A DNA stretch of 64,000 bases from Pararhodobacter sp. (lineage in GTDB: Bacteria; Pseudomonadota; Alphaproteobacteria; Rhodobacterales; Rhodobacteraceae), in contig JAFIEK010000015.1 in NCBI GenBank assembly GCA_020832545.1, positions 1-64,000 of the forward strand, read 5' to 3'. The notes beneath the pieces are model-generated. The model saw only the letters and a list, made by a program, of their open reading frames with translations, was not told the DNA's origin and made no database searches. Numbering within the stretch: the first letter of the stretch is position 1; each line of letters begins with the position of its first letter. The position numbers and the translations under genes were made by a program. Below, in pieces: positions 1 through 8,652 of the stretch.

Positions 1-49
<49 letters not shown>

Positions 50-62
50 ACCCCTGCCCCGC

Positions 63-1064
63 TCAAACCGCCGCCAGCGCGTCCACCAGCACACCCGCAC
101 CAAAGCGGAACGGGTCGGTCGCGGGCAGACCAATCCGCGCCTCGACATCCGCCAGATAGGCGCGTGCGGCCTCTTCGCTCATGTTCTGGGTATTCACCGA
201 CACGCCAACCACCACGCATTCAGGGTTCGCCACCCGCGCCAGTTCCAGCGCCATGTCGCGCACCGCCTCGATCGTCGGCAACTTGTAGCCGGGCAGGCCG
301 CGCATATGGTCGCGTGTCGGCTCGTGGCAAAGGATCAGCGCATCGGGCTGGCCGCCATGGATCAGCGCCAGCGTGACGCCGGAATACGAGACATGGAACA
401 GGCTGCCCTGCCCTTCAATCAGATCCCAGTGATCGGCGTCATTGTCGGGCGACAACCATTCAATGGAGCCCGCCATGAAATCGGCGATCACCGCATCCAG
501 TGGTACCCCGCCGCCAGTAATCAGAATGCCGGTCTGGCCGGTGGCGCGAAAGCTGGCCTTCATGCCCCGCTCACGCATCTCGCGCTCCATGCAGAGCGCG
601 GTATACATCTTGCCCACCGAGCAGTCGGTGCCCACCGCCAGCATCCGCTTGCCACGTCGTTTTTCGCCATTGGCGATCGGGTATTTCACAGACGGGATAC
701 GCACGTCATGCAGCTTGCGCCCGGTGGCGCGGGCCACGGCGGCCAGATCCTCCTCATCGCGCAGCAGGTTGTGCAGCCCCGAGGCAAGGTCGAACCCCTC
801 CTCCAGCGCCTGCACCAGCACCTTCTTCCATGTCTGGCTGATGACGCCGCCACGATTAGCCACGCCGATCACCACGGTCTTGACCCCTGCCGCCTTTGCC
901 TCGGACAGCGTCAGGTCCGGCAGGCCCATATCGGCCTTGCAGCCCTCCAGCCGCAACTGGCCGCGCGCATATTCCGGGCGCCAGTCCTTGATGCCCTGCG
1001 CCACCTTGGCGGCCAGCGGGTCCGGCGCATCGCCGAGGAACAAAAGATAGGGGGTTTCGATCAT
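63..1064 (-). CDS. dgcN: DgcN-like N-acetyltransferase of D-glutamate catabolism (DUF1611 family)
   Basis: The protein of 333 residues belongs to the DUF1611 family, which has an N-terminal Rossmann-like domain and a C-terminal P-loop-like domain. The nucleotide-binding-like motif GTDCSVGKMYTA lies near residue 190. In the family, DgcN N-acetylates D-glutamate and the partner DgcA then converts the product to the L-form, so D-Glu can be used as carbon and nitrogen. I chose the ATG at 1064 because the conserved start MIETPYLLFLGDA lies there and a GGAG sits just upstream; an in-frame start at 1205 adds a non-conserved, Arg-rich leader. The partner dgcA is not visible; it could lie beyond the left edge, which is obscured by the C run. 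Function is inferred from family resemblance. Confidence 0.75.
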   Translation of the reverse strand: MIETPYLLFLGDAPDPLAAKVAQGIKDWRPEYARGQLRLEGCKADMGLPDLTLSEAKAAGVKTVVIGVANRGGVISQTWKKVLVQALEEGFDLASGLHNLLRDEEDLAAVARATGRKLHDVRIPSVKYPIANGEKRRGKRMLAVGTDCSVGKMYTALCMEREMRERGMKASFRATGQTGILITGGGVPLDAVIADFMAGSIEWLSPDNDADHWDLIEGQGSLFHVSYSGVTLALIHGGQPDALILCHEPTRDHMRGLPGYKLPTIEAVRDMALELARVANPECVVVGVSVNTQNMSEEAARAYLADVEARIGLPATDPFRFGAGVLVDALAAV

Positions 1065-1160
1065 GGGAATGCTCCATCGCAGGACTGACGCACATTTTGC
1101 CCGAAAGCTGACGCCAGTACATAGGTTTCTTCCGCGCCAATGGCCATAGAATTGCATGAA

Positions 1161-1200
1161 TGTTCGAAAGAACGAAAATTTCCAGCAAGATTGTTCGAAA
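1161..1200. promoter_or_regulatory. Candidate operator: two TGTTCGAAA repeats between dgcN and mcl1
   Basis: TGTTCGAAA occurs at 1161-1169 and again at 1192-1200, 31 bp apart, which is about three helical turns. The first copy is part of an inverted repeat GTTC-GAAA-GAAC (1162-1173). The sites lie in the divergent 284-bp spacer, about 100 bp upstream of dgcN and 150 bp upstream of mcl1. Repeated, phased and palindromic sequence suggests a transcription factor site, but I cannot name the protein. Confidence 0.4.
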
Positions 1201-1348
1201 CCCAAACCAACGGCCCGGCGGCTATGCCGCGCTGCCGCGCATCTATTGCAGGTGCAGAAAAAGCGCTTGCAACCGGGCGCGCAAGATAATAACCAATCGC
1301 CACGGCCCCGCGCAACTTCCTTGCCTGAAACAATCCAGACGAGCCTTC

Positions 1349-2308
1349 ATGTCCTTTCGAATTCAGCCCACCGCCCCTGCCCGTCCGAATCGCTGCCAAT
1401 TGTTCGGCCCCGGCTCACGCACGGCGCTGTTTGCAAAGATGGCGGCCTCGGCGGCGGATGTGATCAATCTGGACCTTGAGGATTCGGTCGCGCCCACCGA
1501 CAAGGCAGAGGCCCGCGCCAATGTCATCGCGGCCACCCATGACGTGGACTGGGGCAACAAGACGCTCTCGGTACGCATCAACGGGCTGGACACGCCCTTT
1601 TGGTATCGCGATGTGGTCGAGTTGCTGGAGCAGGCAAGCGACCGGCTGGACCAGATCATGATCCCGAAGGTGGGCTGTGCAGCCGATGTCTATGCCGTCG
1701 ATGCACTGGTCACTGCGATCGAAGCCGCAAAGAGCCGAAAAAAGCGCATCAGCTTTGAGGTAATCATCGAATCCGCCGCCGGCATTGCCCATGTCGAGGA
1801 TATCGCGGCGTCCTCGCCCCGTTTGCAGGCGATGTCGCTGGGGGCTGCTGATTTCGCGGCCTCGATGGGCATGCAGACCACCGGAATCGGCGGCACGCAG
1901 GAAAACTACTATATGCTGCGCGACGGCGCGCGCTACTGGTCTGACCCCTGGCACTGGGCACAAACCGCCATTGTCGCCGCTTGCCGCACCCACGGCGTGC
2001 TGCCGGTCGATGGTCCGTTTGGTGATTTCTCGGATGACGAAGGCTTTCGCGCTCAGGCCATGCGCTCGGCCACGCTGGGCATGGTGGGCAAATGGGCGAT
2101 CCACCCCAAACAGGTGGCGCTGGCCAACGAGGTCTTCACCCCGTCGGATGCGGCCGTGGCCGAGGCGCGCGAAATTCTCGCCGCGATGGAGGCCGCGAAG
2201 GGCCGCGGCGAGGGGGCCACTGTTTACAAGGGGCGTCTGGTCGATATAGCGTCCATCAAACAGGCCGAAGTGATCGTCCGGCAATCCGAGATGATCGCGG
2301 CCAACTGA
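1349..2308 (+). CDS. mcl1: L-malyl-CoA / beta-methylmalyl-CoA lyase (Mcl1 type)
   Basis: The protein of 319 residues matches the length and start (MSFRIQPTAPARPNRCQLFG) of the HpcH/HpaI-fold lyases of Rhodobacterales. Motifs include the substrate arginine in GPGSRTALFAKM, the acidic metal ligand in VINLDLEDSV, the Glu in FEVIIESAAG and the Asp in MSLGAADFAASMG. In this family the enzyme reversibly cleaves beta-methylmalyl-CoA to propionyl-CoA and glyoxylate and L-malyl-CoA to acetyl-CoA and glyoxylate, a key step of the ethylmalonyl-CoA pathway for acetate assimilation. An upstream in-frame ATG at 1160 would add 63 unrelated residues and was rejected. It is followed by a strong hairpin at 2361-2385 and seems monocistronic. 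Confidence 0.88.
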   Translation: MSFRIQPTAPARPNRCQLFGPGSRTALFAKMAASAADVINLDLEDSVAPTDKAEARANVIAATHDVDWGNKTLSVRINGLDTPFWYRDVVELLEQASDRLDQIMIPKVGCAADVYAVDALVTAIEAAKSRKKRISFEVIIESAAGIAHVEDIAASSPRLQAMSLGAADFAASMGMQTTGIGGTQENYYMLRDGARYWSDPWHWAQTAIVAACRTHGVLPVDGPFGDFSDDEGFRAQAMRSATLGMVGKWAIHPKQVALANEVFTPSDAAVAEAREILAAMEAAKGRGEGATVYKGRLVDIASIKQAEVIVRQSEMIAAN

Positions 2309-2360
2309 ATACCGGAGCGGCGCACTTTGAGGAGGGTTGCGCCGCCACTGGGAGGACCGC

Positions 2361-2385
2361 ACGCCCCGGGGCAAACCCGGGGCGT
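2361..2385 (+). terminator. Hairpin terminator after mcl1
   Basis: CGCCCCGGG (2362-2370), a five-base loop GCAAA and CCCGGGGCG (2376-2384) form a perfect nine-pair stem, extended by A-T at the ends and followed by TTGCTGTTT. It lies 53 bases after the mcl1 stop codon. The T-run is imperfect, so termination may be only partial. Confidence 0.7.
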
Positions 2386-2498
2386 TGCTGTTTCCACCGT
2401 TTGCTGCCACACTTTCACGGCACAATCCCGAATGCCCCTCGACAGCCGCCCCCCCGGCGGCTATGGCGCGCCCCTTGACCTGTTGACCGGAACGTTAA

Positions 2499-4706
2499 AT
2501 GACCAACCCTCTCGCCGAAACGGCCACCCTGCCCGCCCCCCTTGCGCAGGCGCTTTCCGACAAGGGGTATGACAGCCTCACGCCCGTGCAGTCCGCAGTG
2601 CTGGACCCGGCGCATGAGGGGCGTGACCTGCTGGTGTCGGCGCAGACCGGCTCCGGCAAGACGGTGGCCTTCGGGCTGGCCATGGCCGCTGATCTTCTGG
2701 GCGACGAGGTTCGCTTTCCCCCGCCGGACACGCCGCGCGCCCTGATCATTGCGCCCACCCGCGAACTGGCGTTGCAGGTGCAACGCGAACTGGCTTGGCT
2801 CTATGCCCCGGCGGGCGCGGCGATCGCCTCCTGCGTGGGCGGCATGGATGCCCGCTCTGAGCGCCGCGCACTGGAGCGCGGTGCGCATCTGGTGGTGGGC
2901 ACCCCGGGGCGGCTGCGCGACCATCTGGAACGCGGCGCACTGGATCTGAGCGCGTTGCAGATCGCCGTGCTGGATGAAGCCGACGAGATGCTGGATCTCG
3001 GCTTTCGCGAAGATCTTGAATTCATTCTGCAAGCTGCCGCCACCGAGCGTCGCACACTGATGTTCTCGGCCACCGTCTCACCACAGATCGAGCGGCTGGC
3101 GCGCACCTATCAGCGCGATGCGCAGCGCGTCATCGCCAATGCAGCGCGCGATGCGCATGCCGATATCAGCTACCGCGCCCTCACCGTGTCCCCTGAAGAC
3201 AGCGAGAACGCCATCGTCAATGTGCTGCGCTATTATGAGGCGCGCAATGCGCTGGTCTTTTGCAAGACCCGCGCCATGGTCAACCACCTGACGGCGCGGT
3301 TCAACAACCGGGGCTTTGCTGTGGTGGCGCTGTCGGGTGAACTGGCGCAGGAAGAACGTGCCCGCGCCCTGCAAATGATGCGCGATGGCCGCGCGCGGGT
3401 CTGTGTGGCGACCGATGTTGCTGCACGCGGGATCGACCTGCCGGGGCTGGAACTGGTGATCCACGCCGACCTGCCCACCAACCGCGAAGGGCTTTTGCAC
3501 CGCTCGGGCCGCACGGGCCGGGCCGGGCGCAAGGGGGTCAGCGTGCTGATCGTGCCCTTCCCGGCGCGCAAACGCACCGAACGGCTGCTGCAATCGGCCA
3601 ATCTTGATGCTGACTGGGGTTCTGCCCCCACCGCCACCGAAGTCAGCGCCCGCGATACCGAGCGCCTGTTGTCCGACCCTGCACTGACCGATGCTGAAAC
3701 CACGGCTGAGCACCCGCTGATCACCATGCTGATCGAGCGCTTCACGGCGCGCGAACTGGCGGCAGGCGTGCTGCGCCAGTACTTCGCTGCCCGCTCAGCG
3801 CCCGAAGACATCGCGCCCGTCTCGCCCGATGGCCCCAAACCCCGCGCCCGGGCCGAGTTCGACCGCAGCTTCTGGCTGCGGCTGGGCATCGGCGCGCAAG
3901 GCCGGGCTGAGCCACGCTGGCTCTTGCCCATGCTCTGCCGCACCGGCGATCTGGGCAAGACCGATATCGGCGCGATCCGGATCTTCGACGATCATACGAT
4001 GGTGCAACTGCACGCCGATTGCGAGGAACGCTTCTTCAACGCGCTGGGGGCCGGTGGCGAATTGGAACAAGGCATCTCCGTGACCCGCGCCGAGGCCCCT
4101 GATCCCGCCAGCCGCCCCGCCGCGCATCCTTCCGCGCGCGATACCCGCAGCCCACGGCCTGAGCGGGCGCCGCGTGCGCATAGCGGCCCGGGCCAGAACC
4201 GCCCCGCACCGCGCGCCGAGGCAACATCACATGACAGCCCCTCCCGGGCACCCGCCAGGCCAAAGCCTGACGGAAAACCAAAACACGCGGGAAAGCCCAA
4301 ATACGAGGGTAAACCCAGACACGCCGACAAACCTGCATATCAGGGAAAGCCGAAGGCTCCCGACACTCCCGCCGCGACCGACAGACCGGGCAACGCAGGC
4401 AAATCACCACGCCCGGAAAGCGCATCCGCGCCGCGCAAAGCGCGCGCCGCAACCGGCACCACAACCAGCCCTGCCGCCAAAACCGATGCCCCCGCCCGCC
4501 CCCGCTTCGACCCTGCCGCCGCGCGTAACCCTTCGGCCCGGCTGGATGCACCGGGCGGCAAAGGCAAGCCGGGTGGAAAAGCAGCTCGAAAACCGGGTGG
4601 CAAACCGGCATCTGGTGGAAAGCCGGGCGGAAAACCCTATGGCAAACCGGGCGGAAAACCCGCGCGCGGACCTGATGCCCGCCCCTTCCGCCCCCGTCAA
4701 AGCTGA
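2499..4706 (+). CDS. DEAD-box RNA helicase with DbpA-type RNA-binding domain and Gly/Lys/Pro-rich tail
   Basis: The protein of 735 residues has the full helicase core: Q motif around residues 23-31, AQTGSGKT (48-55), PTREL, DEAD (159-162), SAT (190-192) and HRSGRTGR (334-341). A DbpA-type RNA-binding domain follows at about 445-530 (RSFWLRLGIGAQGRAEPRWL). From about residue 540 the chain is low-complexity and basic, with many GKP units such as HAGKPKYEGKP and PGGKPASGGKPGGKP. Such proteins (DeaD/CsdA type) unwind structured RNA in ribosome assembly and cold adaptation; the basic tail probably adds non-specific RNA binding. The gene stands alone, with a terminator-like repeat element after it. 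The exact RNA target cannot be told from sequence. Confidence 0.9.
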   Translation: MTNPLAETATLPAPLAQALSDKGYDSLTPVQSAVLDPAHEGRDLLVSAQTGSGKTVAFGLAMAADLLGDEVRFPPPDTPRALIIAPTRELALQVQRELAWLYAPAGAAIASCVGGMDARSERRALERGAHLVVGTPGRLRDHLERGALDLSALQIAVLDEADEMLDLGFREDLEFILQAAATERRTLMFSATVSPQIERLARTYQRDAQRVIANAARDAHADISYRALTVSPEDSENAIVNVLRYYEARNALVFCKTRAMVNHLTARFNNRGFAVVALSGELAQEERARALQMMRDGRARVCVATDVAARGIDLPGLELVIHADLPTNREGLLHRSGRTGRAGRKGVSVLIVPFPARKRTERLLQSANLDADWGSAPTATEVSARDTERLLSDPALTDAETTAEHPLITMLIERFTARELAAGVLRQYFAARSAPEDIAPVSPDGPKPRARAEFDRSFWLRLGIGAQGRAEPRWLLPMLCRTGDLGKTDIGAIRIFDDHTMVQLHADCEERFFNALGAGGELEQGISVTRAEAPDPASRPAAHPSARDTRSPRPERAPRAHSGPGQNRPAPRAEATSHDSPSRAPARPKPDGKPKHAGKPKYEGKPRHADKPAYQGKPKAPDTPAATDRPGNAGKSPRPESASAPRKARAATGTTTSPAAKTDAPARPRFDPAAARNPSARLDAPGGKGKPGGKAARKPGGKPASGGKPGGKPYGKPGGKPARGPDARPFRPRQS

Positions 4707-4748
4707 CAGGCAACCTCGGCCTCGAACCTCATCTGCTCAAAACCAGAC

Positions 4749-4818
4749 TTCATCTACTCAGAAACATCCTCGGGGGATGAATTCGGCGCAGCCGAAGAGG
4801 GGGGCAGACAGCCCCCCT
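4749..4818 (+). repeat. Two-hairpin intergenic repeat, copy A (terminator-like)
   Basis: The copy begins TTCATCTACTC, continues with CATCCTCGGGGGATGAATT, then an inner hairpin TTCGGC-GCA-GCCGAA (4782-4796) and an outer hairpin AGGGGGGC-AGACA-GCCCCCCT (4798-4818), followed by TTT. It lies between the helicase stop and the convergent hydroxyacid dehydrogenase stop, so it can serve as a terminator in either direction. Related copies are at about 22867, 28311 and, reversed, 6594. Confidence 0.75.
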
Positions 4819-4825
4819 TTTGCGC

Positions 4826-5812
4826 TCACAACATGCCCGGAAGCACCTGATCGGGCGGGCGGTGGCCGTCGGCGAAGGTCTTGATGTTCAAGATCACTTT
4901 CTCGCCCATCTCGATTCGCCCCTCAATCGTGGCCGAGCCCATATGCGGCAACAACACCACATTGGGCACTTCGCGCAGGCGCGGGTTGATCTCGGCGCCG
5001 CGCTCATAGACATCCAGCCCCGCCCCGGCGATCTCACCGGCGCGCAGACCCCGGGTCAGCGCATTCTCGTCGATCACCTCGCCGCGTGACGTGTTTATCA
5101 GCACCGCCGTGGGTTTCAAAAGCTTCAGCCGCCGTGCATTGAGCAGATGAAAGGTCGAGGGCGTGTGCGGGCAGTTGACCGAAATCACATCCATCCGCGC
5201 CACCATCTGGTCAAGGCTTTCCCAGAAGGTCGCCTCCAGCGGCTCCTCGACCTCGGGGCGCAGGCGCTTGCGGTTGTGGTAATGGATCTGCATGCCGAAG
5301 GCTTGCGCCCGCCGCGCCACGGCCTGACCGATCCGGCCCATGCCCAGAATGCCCAGCCTTTTGCCACCGATCCGCCCGCCCAGATGTGCCATCGGCGACC
5401 AGCCGCGCCATTCGCCGCGCTGCATCTCGGCCAACCCTTCGGGGATGCGCCGGGTCACCGCCAGCATCAGCGCGATGGTCATGTCGGCAGTGTCGTCAGT
5501 GACAACGCCCGGGGTATTGGACACCAGAACCCCCCGCTGGCGGGCGCTGTGGACATCGATATGATCAACCCCCGCGCCGTAATTGGCGATCAGCTTCAGC
5601 CGGTCGCCGGCTTGGGCCAGCATGTTGGCCTCGATATGATCGCTCAGCGTGGGGACCAGAACATCGGCGCGCTGCATGGCCTCTACCAGCGCGTCGCGGC
5701 TCATCGGCGCGTCGTCTTCGCGCAGTTCGGCGTCGAACAACTCCTTCAGCCGGGTCTCGACAGGATCGGGCAGGCGTCGCGTTACGACAACACTCAGACG
5801 CTTTGACGGCAT
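4826..5812 (-). CDS. D-isomer-specific 2-hydroxyacid dehydrogenase (glyoxylate/hydroxypyruvate reductase type)
   Basis: The protein of 328 residues has the NAD(P)-binding motif LGILGMGRIGQAVARR, the active-site region with NTSRGEVIDENAL (Arg), the Glu downstream of it, and the HMGSAT catalytic His segment near the C-terminus. The family reduces 2-keto acids such as glyoxylate or hydroxypyruvate to D-2-hydroxy acids in the cytoplasm. I chose the ATG at 5812 because GAGGAGGT lies seven to eight bases upstream and MPSKRLSVVVTRRLPDP is a typical N-terminus; a longer reading from 6346 adds an unrelated Arg/Pro-rich leader. It is divergent from the SH3-domain gene. Substrate preference is not resolved; glyoxylate is plausible given mcl1 nearby. 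Confidence 0.85.
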   Translation of the reverse strand: MPSKRLSVVVTRRLPDPVETRLKELFDAELREDDAPMSRDALVEAMQRADVLVPTLSDHIEANMLAQAGDRLKLIANYGAGVDHIDVHSARQRGVLVSNTPGVVTDDTADMTIALMLAVTRRIPEGLAEMQRGEWRGWSPMAHLGGRIGGKRLGILGMGRIGQAVARRAQAFGMQIHYHNRKRLRPEVEEPLEATFWESLDQMVARMDVISVNCPHTPSTFHLLNARRLKLLKPTAVLINTSRGEVIDENALTRGLRAGEIAGAGLDVYERGAEINPRLREVPNVVLLPHMGSATIEGRIEMGEKVILNIKTFADGHRPPDQVLPGML

Positions 5813-5964
5813 GCAGACCTCCTCAAGACTTCCAAACCGGGGCACATGCTGGCAAAGTGACCGATAGATAGACGAGGCACAAGCACCCCGCGCAACCTTC
5901 GCGCAATAAAATGACCGAAGGGGCAGAATGGGCGAACCCGCCGTGGCGGGACGAGGCACGAGCG

Positions 5965-6498
5965 ATGACACGATGCGGATGGACGGCACTGGCCGCAGCC
6001 CTGGCGCTGGTGATCGGCATGAGCGCGGGACCGGGGGGCATGGCACCACCCGCCCATGCCACCACGCCCGAGCGCGGCCCCGAAACCGGGCTGCCGCTGC
6101 CGCGCTTTGTATCTCTGAAAAGCGGCGAGGGGCGGGCCCGGCGGGGGCCGAACTCGTCGCATCGCGTGGACTGGATCTATACCCGCCGGGACGTCCCGCT
6201 GCGCGTGACCGCCGAGTTTGAGCACTGGCGCCGGGTTGAGGATTTCGAGGGACAGGGCGGCTGGATGCACTATTCGCTGCTTTCGGGCATTCGCACCGCG
6301 CTGGTGGTCGGTGACATGGTGCCGATGCGCAGCCAGCCGCGTGCAAATGCCACCGAAGTGGCGATTCTGGAGCGCGGGGTCATCGCCCGGATCATGAGCT
6401 GTGACGCGCAATGGTGCCGCCTTCGCGCCGAGACCCAGCGCGGCTGGGTCGACCGCGCTGCGCTGTGGGGGCTTGATCCGGACGAGGTTCTCGACTGA
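5965..6498 (+). CDS. Secreted bacterial SH3-domain protein
   Basis: The protein of 177 residues starts MTRCGWTALAAALALVIG, a clear signal peptide, with a likely cleavage after HATT or nearby. Two SH3-like segments follow: one around GRARRGPNSSHRVDWIYTRR to GGWMHYSLL and one around VPMRSQPRANATEVAILERG to QRGWVDRAALWG. This is the SH3_4 type found in alphaproteobacterial periplasmic proteins, thought to bind cell-wall or protein ligands. An earlier ATG at 5911 would put 18 polar residues before the signal peptide and is less likely. The gene is divergent from the dehydrogenase. No specific function can be assigned. Confidence 0.75.
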   Translation: MTRCGWTALAAALALVIGMSAGPGGMAPPAHATTPERGPETGLPLPRFVSLKSGEGRARRGPNSSHRVDWIYTRRDVPLRVTAEFEHWRRVEDFEGQGGWMHYSLLSGIRTALVVGDMVPMRSQPRANATEVAILERGVIARIMSCDAQWCRLRAETQRGWVDRAALWGLDPDEVLD

Positions 6499-6593
6499 GT
6501 ATCCTTTGTGCACCCTTGTGTGCACCCTTCCCCCGCGCCCCGCTTTTCGCCACAATGCCCCAGCACGAATGCTCGTCAGGCGGGTGCGGGCGA

Positions 6594-6634
6594 GGGCTGT
6601 CTGCCCCCACGCCGCATCCCCCGGGATATTTGTG
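6594..6634 (-). repeat. Two-hairpin intergenic repeat, copy D (reversed, shortened)
   Basis: Read on the minus strand, the segment is GTCACAAATATCCCGGGGG followed by ATGCGGCGTGGGGGCAGACAGCCC. It shares ATATCC-CGGGGGATG and GGGGGCAGACAGCCC with the other copies but lacks the inner hairpin with its compensatory changes. It lies in the 167-base gap between the SH3-domain gene and the hybrid kinase gene, in the opposite orientation to both. Confidence 0.6.
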
Positions 6635-6665
6635 ACCGCATGACGCGCATGCCACGGGAGGGGGA

Positions 6666-8627
6666 ATGCAGGCCGAGATCACCGAGAAGCTGACGCGCGC
6701 GGGTCTGAACCTGATCCAGCAGGCGTTGTCGATATTCGACAGCAATCTGCGGCTGGCCGTGTCAAACCAGCGCTATCAGGAAATGTTCGGCCTCCCCGAT
6801 TCGTTGGTCACGCCCGGCGCCTCGTTTGAGGACACGATCCGCTTTCTGGTGGGGCGGGGCGAGTACGGGCACGTGCCCGACCCCGAGGAAGCCGTGCGCA
6901 TGCGCGTTGAGACCGCGCGCGCCTTTCAACCCCATTACATGGAGCGTCAACGGCCCAGCGGGCGGTGGATTTCGGTTGAGGGGGCCCCCCTTCCGCAGGG
7001 TGGCTGGGTGACGGTCTATACAGATATTTCCGAGATCAAGTTGCAGGAGCGGCTGCTGCGGGCGCGATCCGAGGAACTGTCAGGCCAGCTTTTCGCCCAT
7101 GCCGAACGCCTGAGCCTTGCCAACCGCGAACTGGCCGCGACGAATGCGGCACTGGCCGAGGCCAAGCGCGAATTGACCGAGATCGAAGCGCGGACCAGGC
7201 TGACCACCGAAATGATGCCCGCCCATATCGCCCATGTCGATCGCAATCTGTGCTACACCTATTCCAACCGGCGGCTTTCCACGATCATGCCGGGACTGCC
7301 GGGCGATGTGCTGGGGCTGCATGCCTCTGTCGCGCTGGGGCCTGCCACCTTCGCCAAGATCCAGCCCTATATGAACCGCGCGCTCGGCGGGGTGCCCGCC
7401 CTTTGCGAAATCACGCATGATGAAAGCGGGCGCCGGATTCGCGTGGCGCTGACACCGGACCCGGGGATCAGGGCACCAGACGGCGGCCACACCGGCGGCG
7501 GGGTTTATATCCTGTCCACCGATATCACCGAGGAAACGCAGGCCCGCGCCGCCCTTTTGCAGACCCGAAAACGCGAATTGGCGGCACAGCTGACCTCGGG
7601 GCTTGCGCATGATTTCTCTAATCTACTGACCATCATTTTGGGGCTTCAGGGGAAACTGGCGCGATCGAAGGACCTGCCCGAGGATGCCGCCGAGATCGCC
7701 CGCGCCACCATCAGCGCGGCGCGGCGCGGCGGCACGCTGTTGCAGCGCATCGGCGCAATCTCGGGTCCGCGCCGCATGCGGGCCGAGGTGACAGATCTGG
7801 AGCTGTTGCTGGATGACCTGAAAATGATGGCTAGCCCCTCTCTGCCCGGTCAAACCCGGCTGACGATAGACCTGGAACCGGGGCTTGGCCTGCAACTGCT
7901 GGATCAGGGCGCGGTGCAGGACAGCCTGCTGAACCTGATCCTCAACGCCCGGGATGCGCTGGGCCAGCAGGGCGGCGAAATCGCTGTGCGCGCCCGCCGC
8001 TTGCGCGACACCTGGCTGGAACTGGCAGTGACCGATACCGGCCCCGGCTTCTCGGATGATGCGTTGCAGCGTGGGCTGGACCCGTTTTTCACCACCAAGG
8101 GCGGTGAGGGCTCTGGCCTGGGACTGGCGATGGTGTTTGATCATGCATCACTGTGCGGTGGCAGCGTGCGGCTGTCGAACCCGCCGGGTGGCGGGGCGCG
8201 GGTCACGCTGCGGCTGCCCCTGCGACCGGCCCACCCCCAGGCCGAACCACGGCTGGTGCTGCTGGTCGAGGACAGCCCCGAGATCCGGACCCATGTGCGC
8301 GAGATGCTCTGTGCGATCGGCCACAACGTGATCGAGGCAGCCAATGTAGCCGAGGCCGAGGCGCTGGCGGTGCTCGACGGGATCGGCGTGATCTTGTCAG
8401 ATATCAATCTGGGTGATGGACAGACGGGGCTTGCGCTTCTGGACCGGCTGCGCGAAGGGTTGCCGGATGTGGCGATGGGGTTGATGACCTCGCTGCCGCC
8501 CGCCGACCCGCTGCATGCGGCGGCGGCGCGCAATCATGAGGTCTTGCCAAAGCCCTTCGATCCGGGCGAACTGGTGGCCTTTCTCCAACGCTGTGACGCG
8601 CGCCTTGCCACCGCAGCCGCGCAATAA
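6666..8627 (+). CDS. PAS-domain hybrid sensor histidine kinase with C-terminal receiver
   Basis: The protein of 653 residues has no membrane segment, so it is probably cytoplasmic. Two PAS-like domains occupy about residues 13-125 and 180-290, joined by a coiled-coil stretch (about 125-180). The dimerisation/phospho-acceptor box is SGLAHDFSNLLTI with His315. The kinase core shows the N box NLILNARDAL, G1 DTGPGF and G2 EGSGLGLAMV. A receiver domain follows from about 528 (VLLVEDSPEI) with Asp579 in ILSDINLGDG and Lys629 in LPKPFDP. Phosphate is thus expected to pass from His315 to Asp579. It lies 25 bases upstream of an OmpR-type regulator gene, a likely partner. The signal is unknown. Confidence 0.88.
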   Translation: MQAEITEKLTRAGLNLIQQALSIFDSNLRLAVSNQRYQEMFGLPDSLVTPGASFEDTIRFLVGRGEYGHVPDPEEAVRMRVETARAFQPHYMERQRPSGRWISVEGAPLPQGGWVTVYTDISEIKLQERLLRARSEELSGQLFAHAERLSLANRELAATNAALAEAKRELTEIEARTRLTTEMMPAHIAHVDRNLCYTYSNRRLSTIMPGLPGDVLGLHASVALGPATFAKIQPYMNRALGGVPALCEITHDESGRRIRVALTPDPGIRAPDGGHTGGGVYILSTDITEETQARAALLQTRKRELAAQLTSGLAHDFSNLLTIILGLQGKLARSKDLPEDAAEIARATISAARRGGTLLQRIGAISGPRRMRAEVTDLELLLDDLKMMASPSLPGQTRLTIDLEPGLGLQLLDQGAVQDSLLNLILNARDALGQQGGEIAVRARRLRDTWLELAVTDTGPGFSDDALQRGLDPFFTTKGGEGSGLGLAMVFDHASLCGGSVRLSNPPGGGARVTLRLPLRPAHPQAEPRLVLLVEDSPEIRTHVREMLCAIGHNVIEAANVAEAEALAVLDGIGVILSDINLGDGQTGLALLDRLREGLPDVAMGLMTSLPPADPLHAAAARNHEVLPKPFDPGELVAFLQRCDARLATAAAQ

Positions 8628-8652
8628 GGCCCATCACCATGTACCAGTTGCA

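Noticed and set aside
1415-2425. Long minus-strand open frame (336 codons) opposite mcl1
   Set aside because: It lies wholly opposite a clear Mcl1 gene, has no family motifs and a His/Arg/Gly-rich composition typical of a GC-rich antisense shadow.
8515-8652. Earlier ATG for the OmpR-type regulator
   Set aside because: The added 46 residues lie mostly in the kinase gene and do not belong to a receiver domain.
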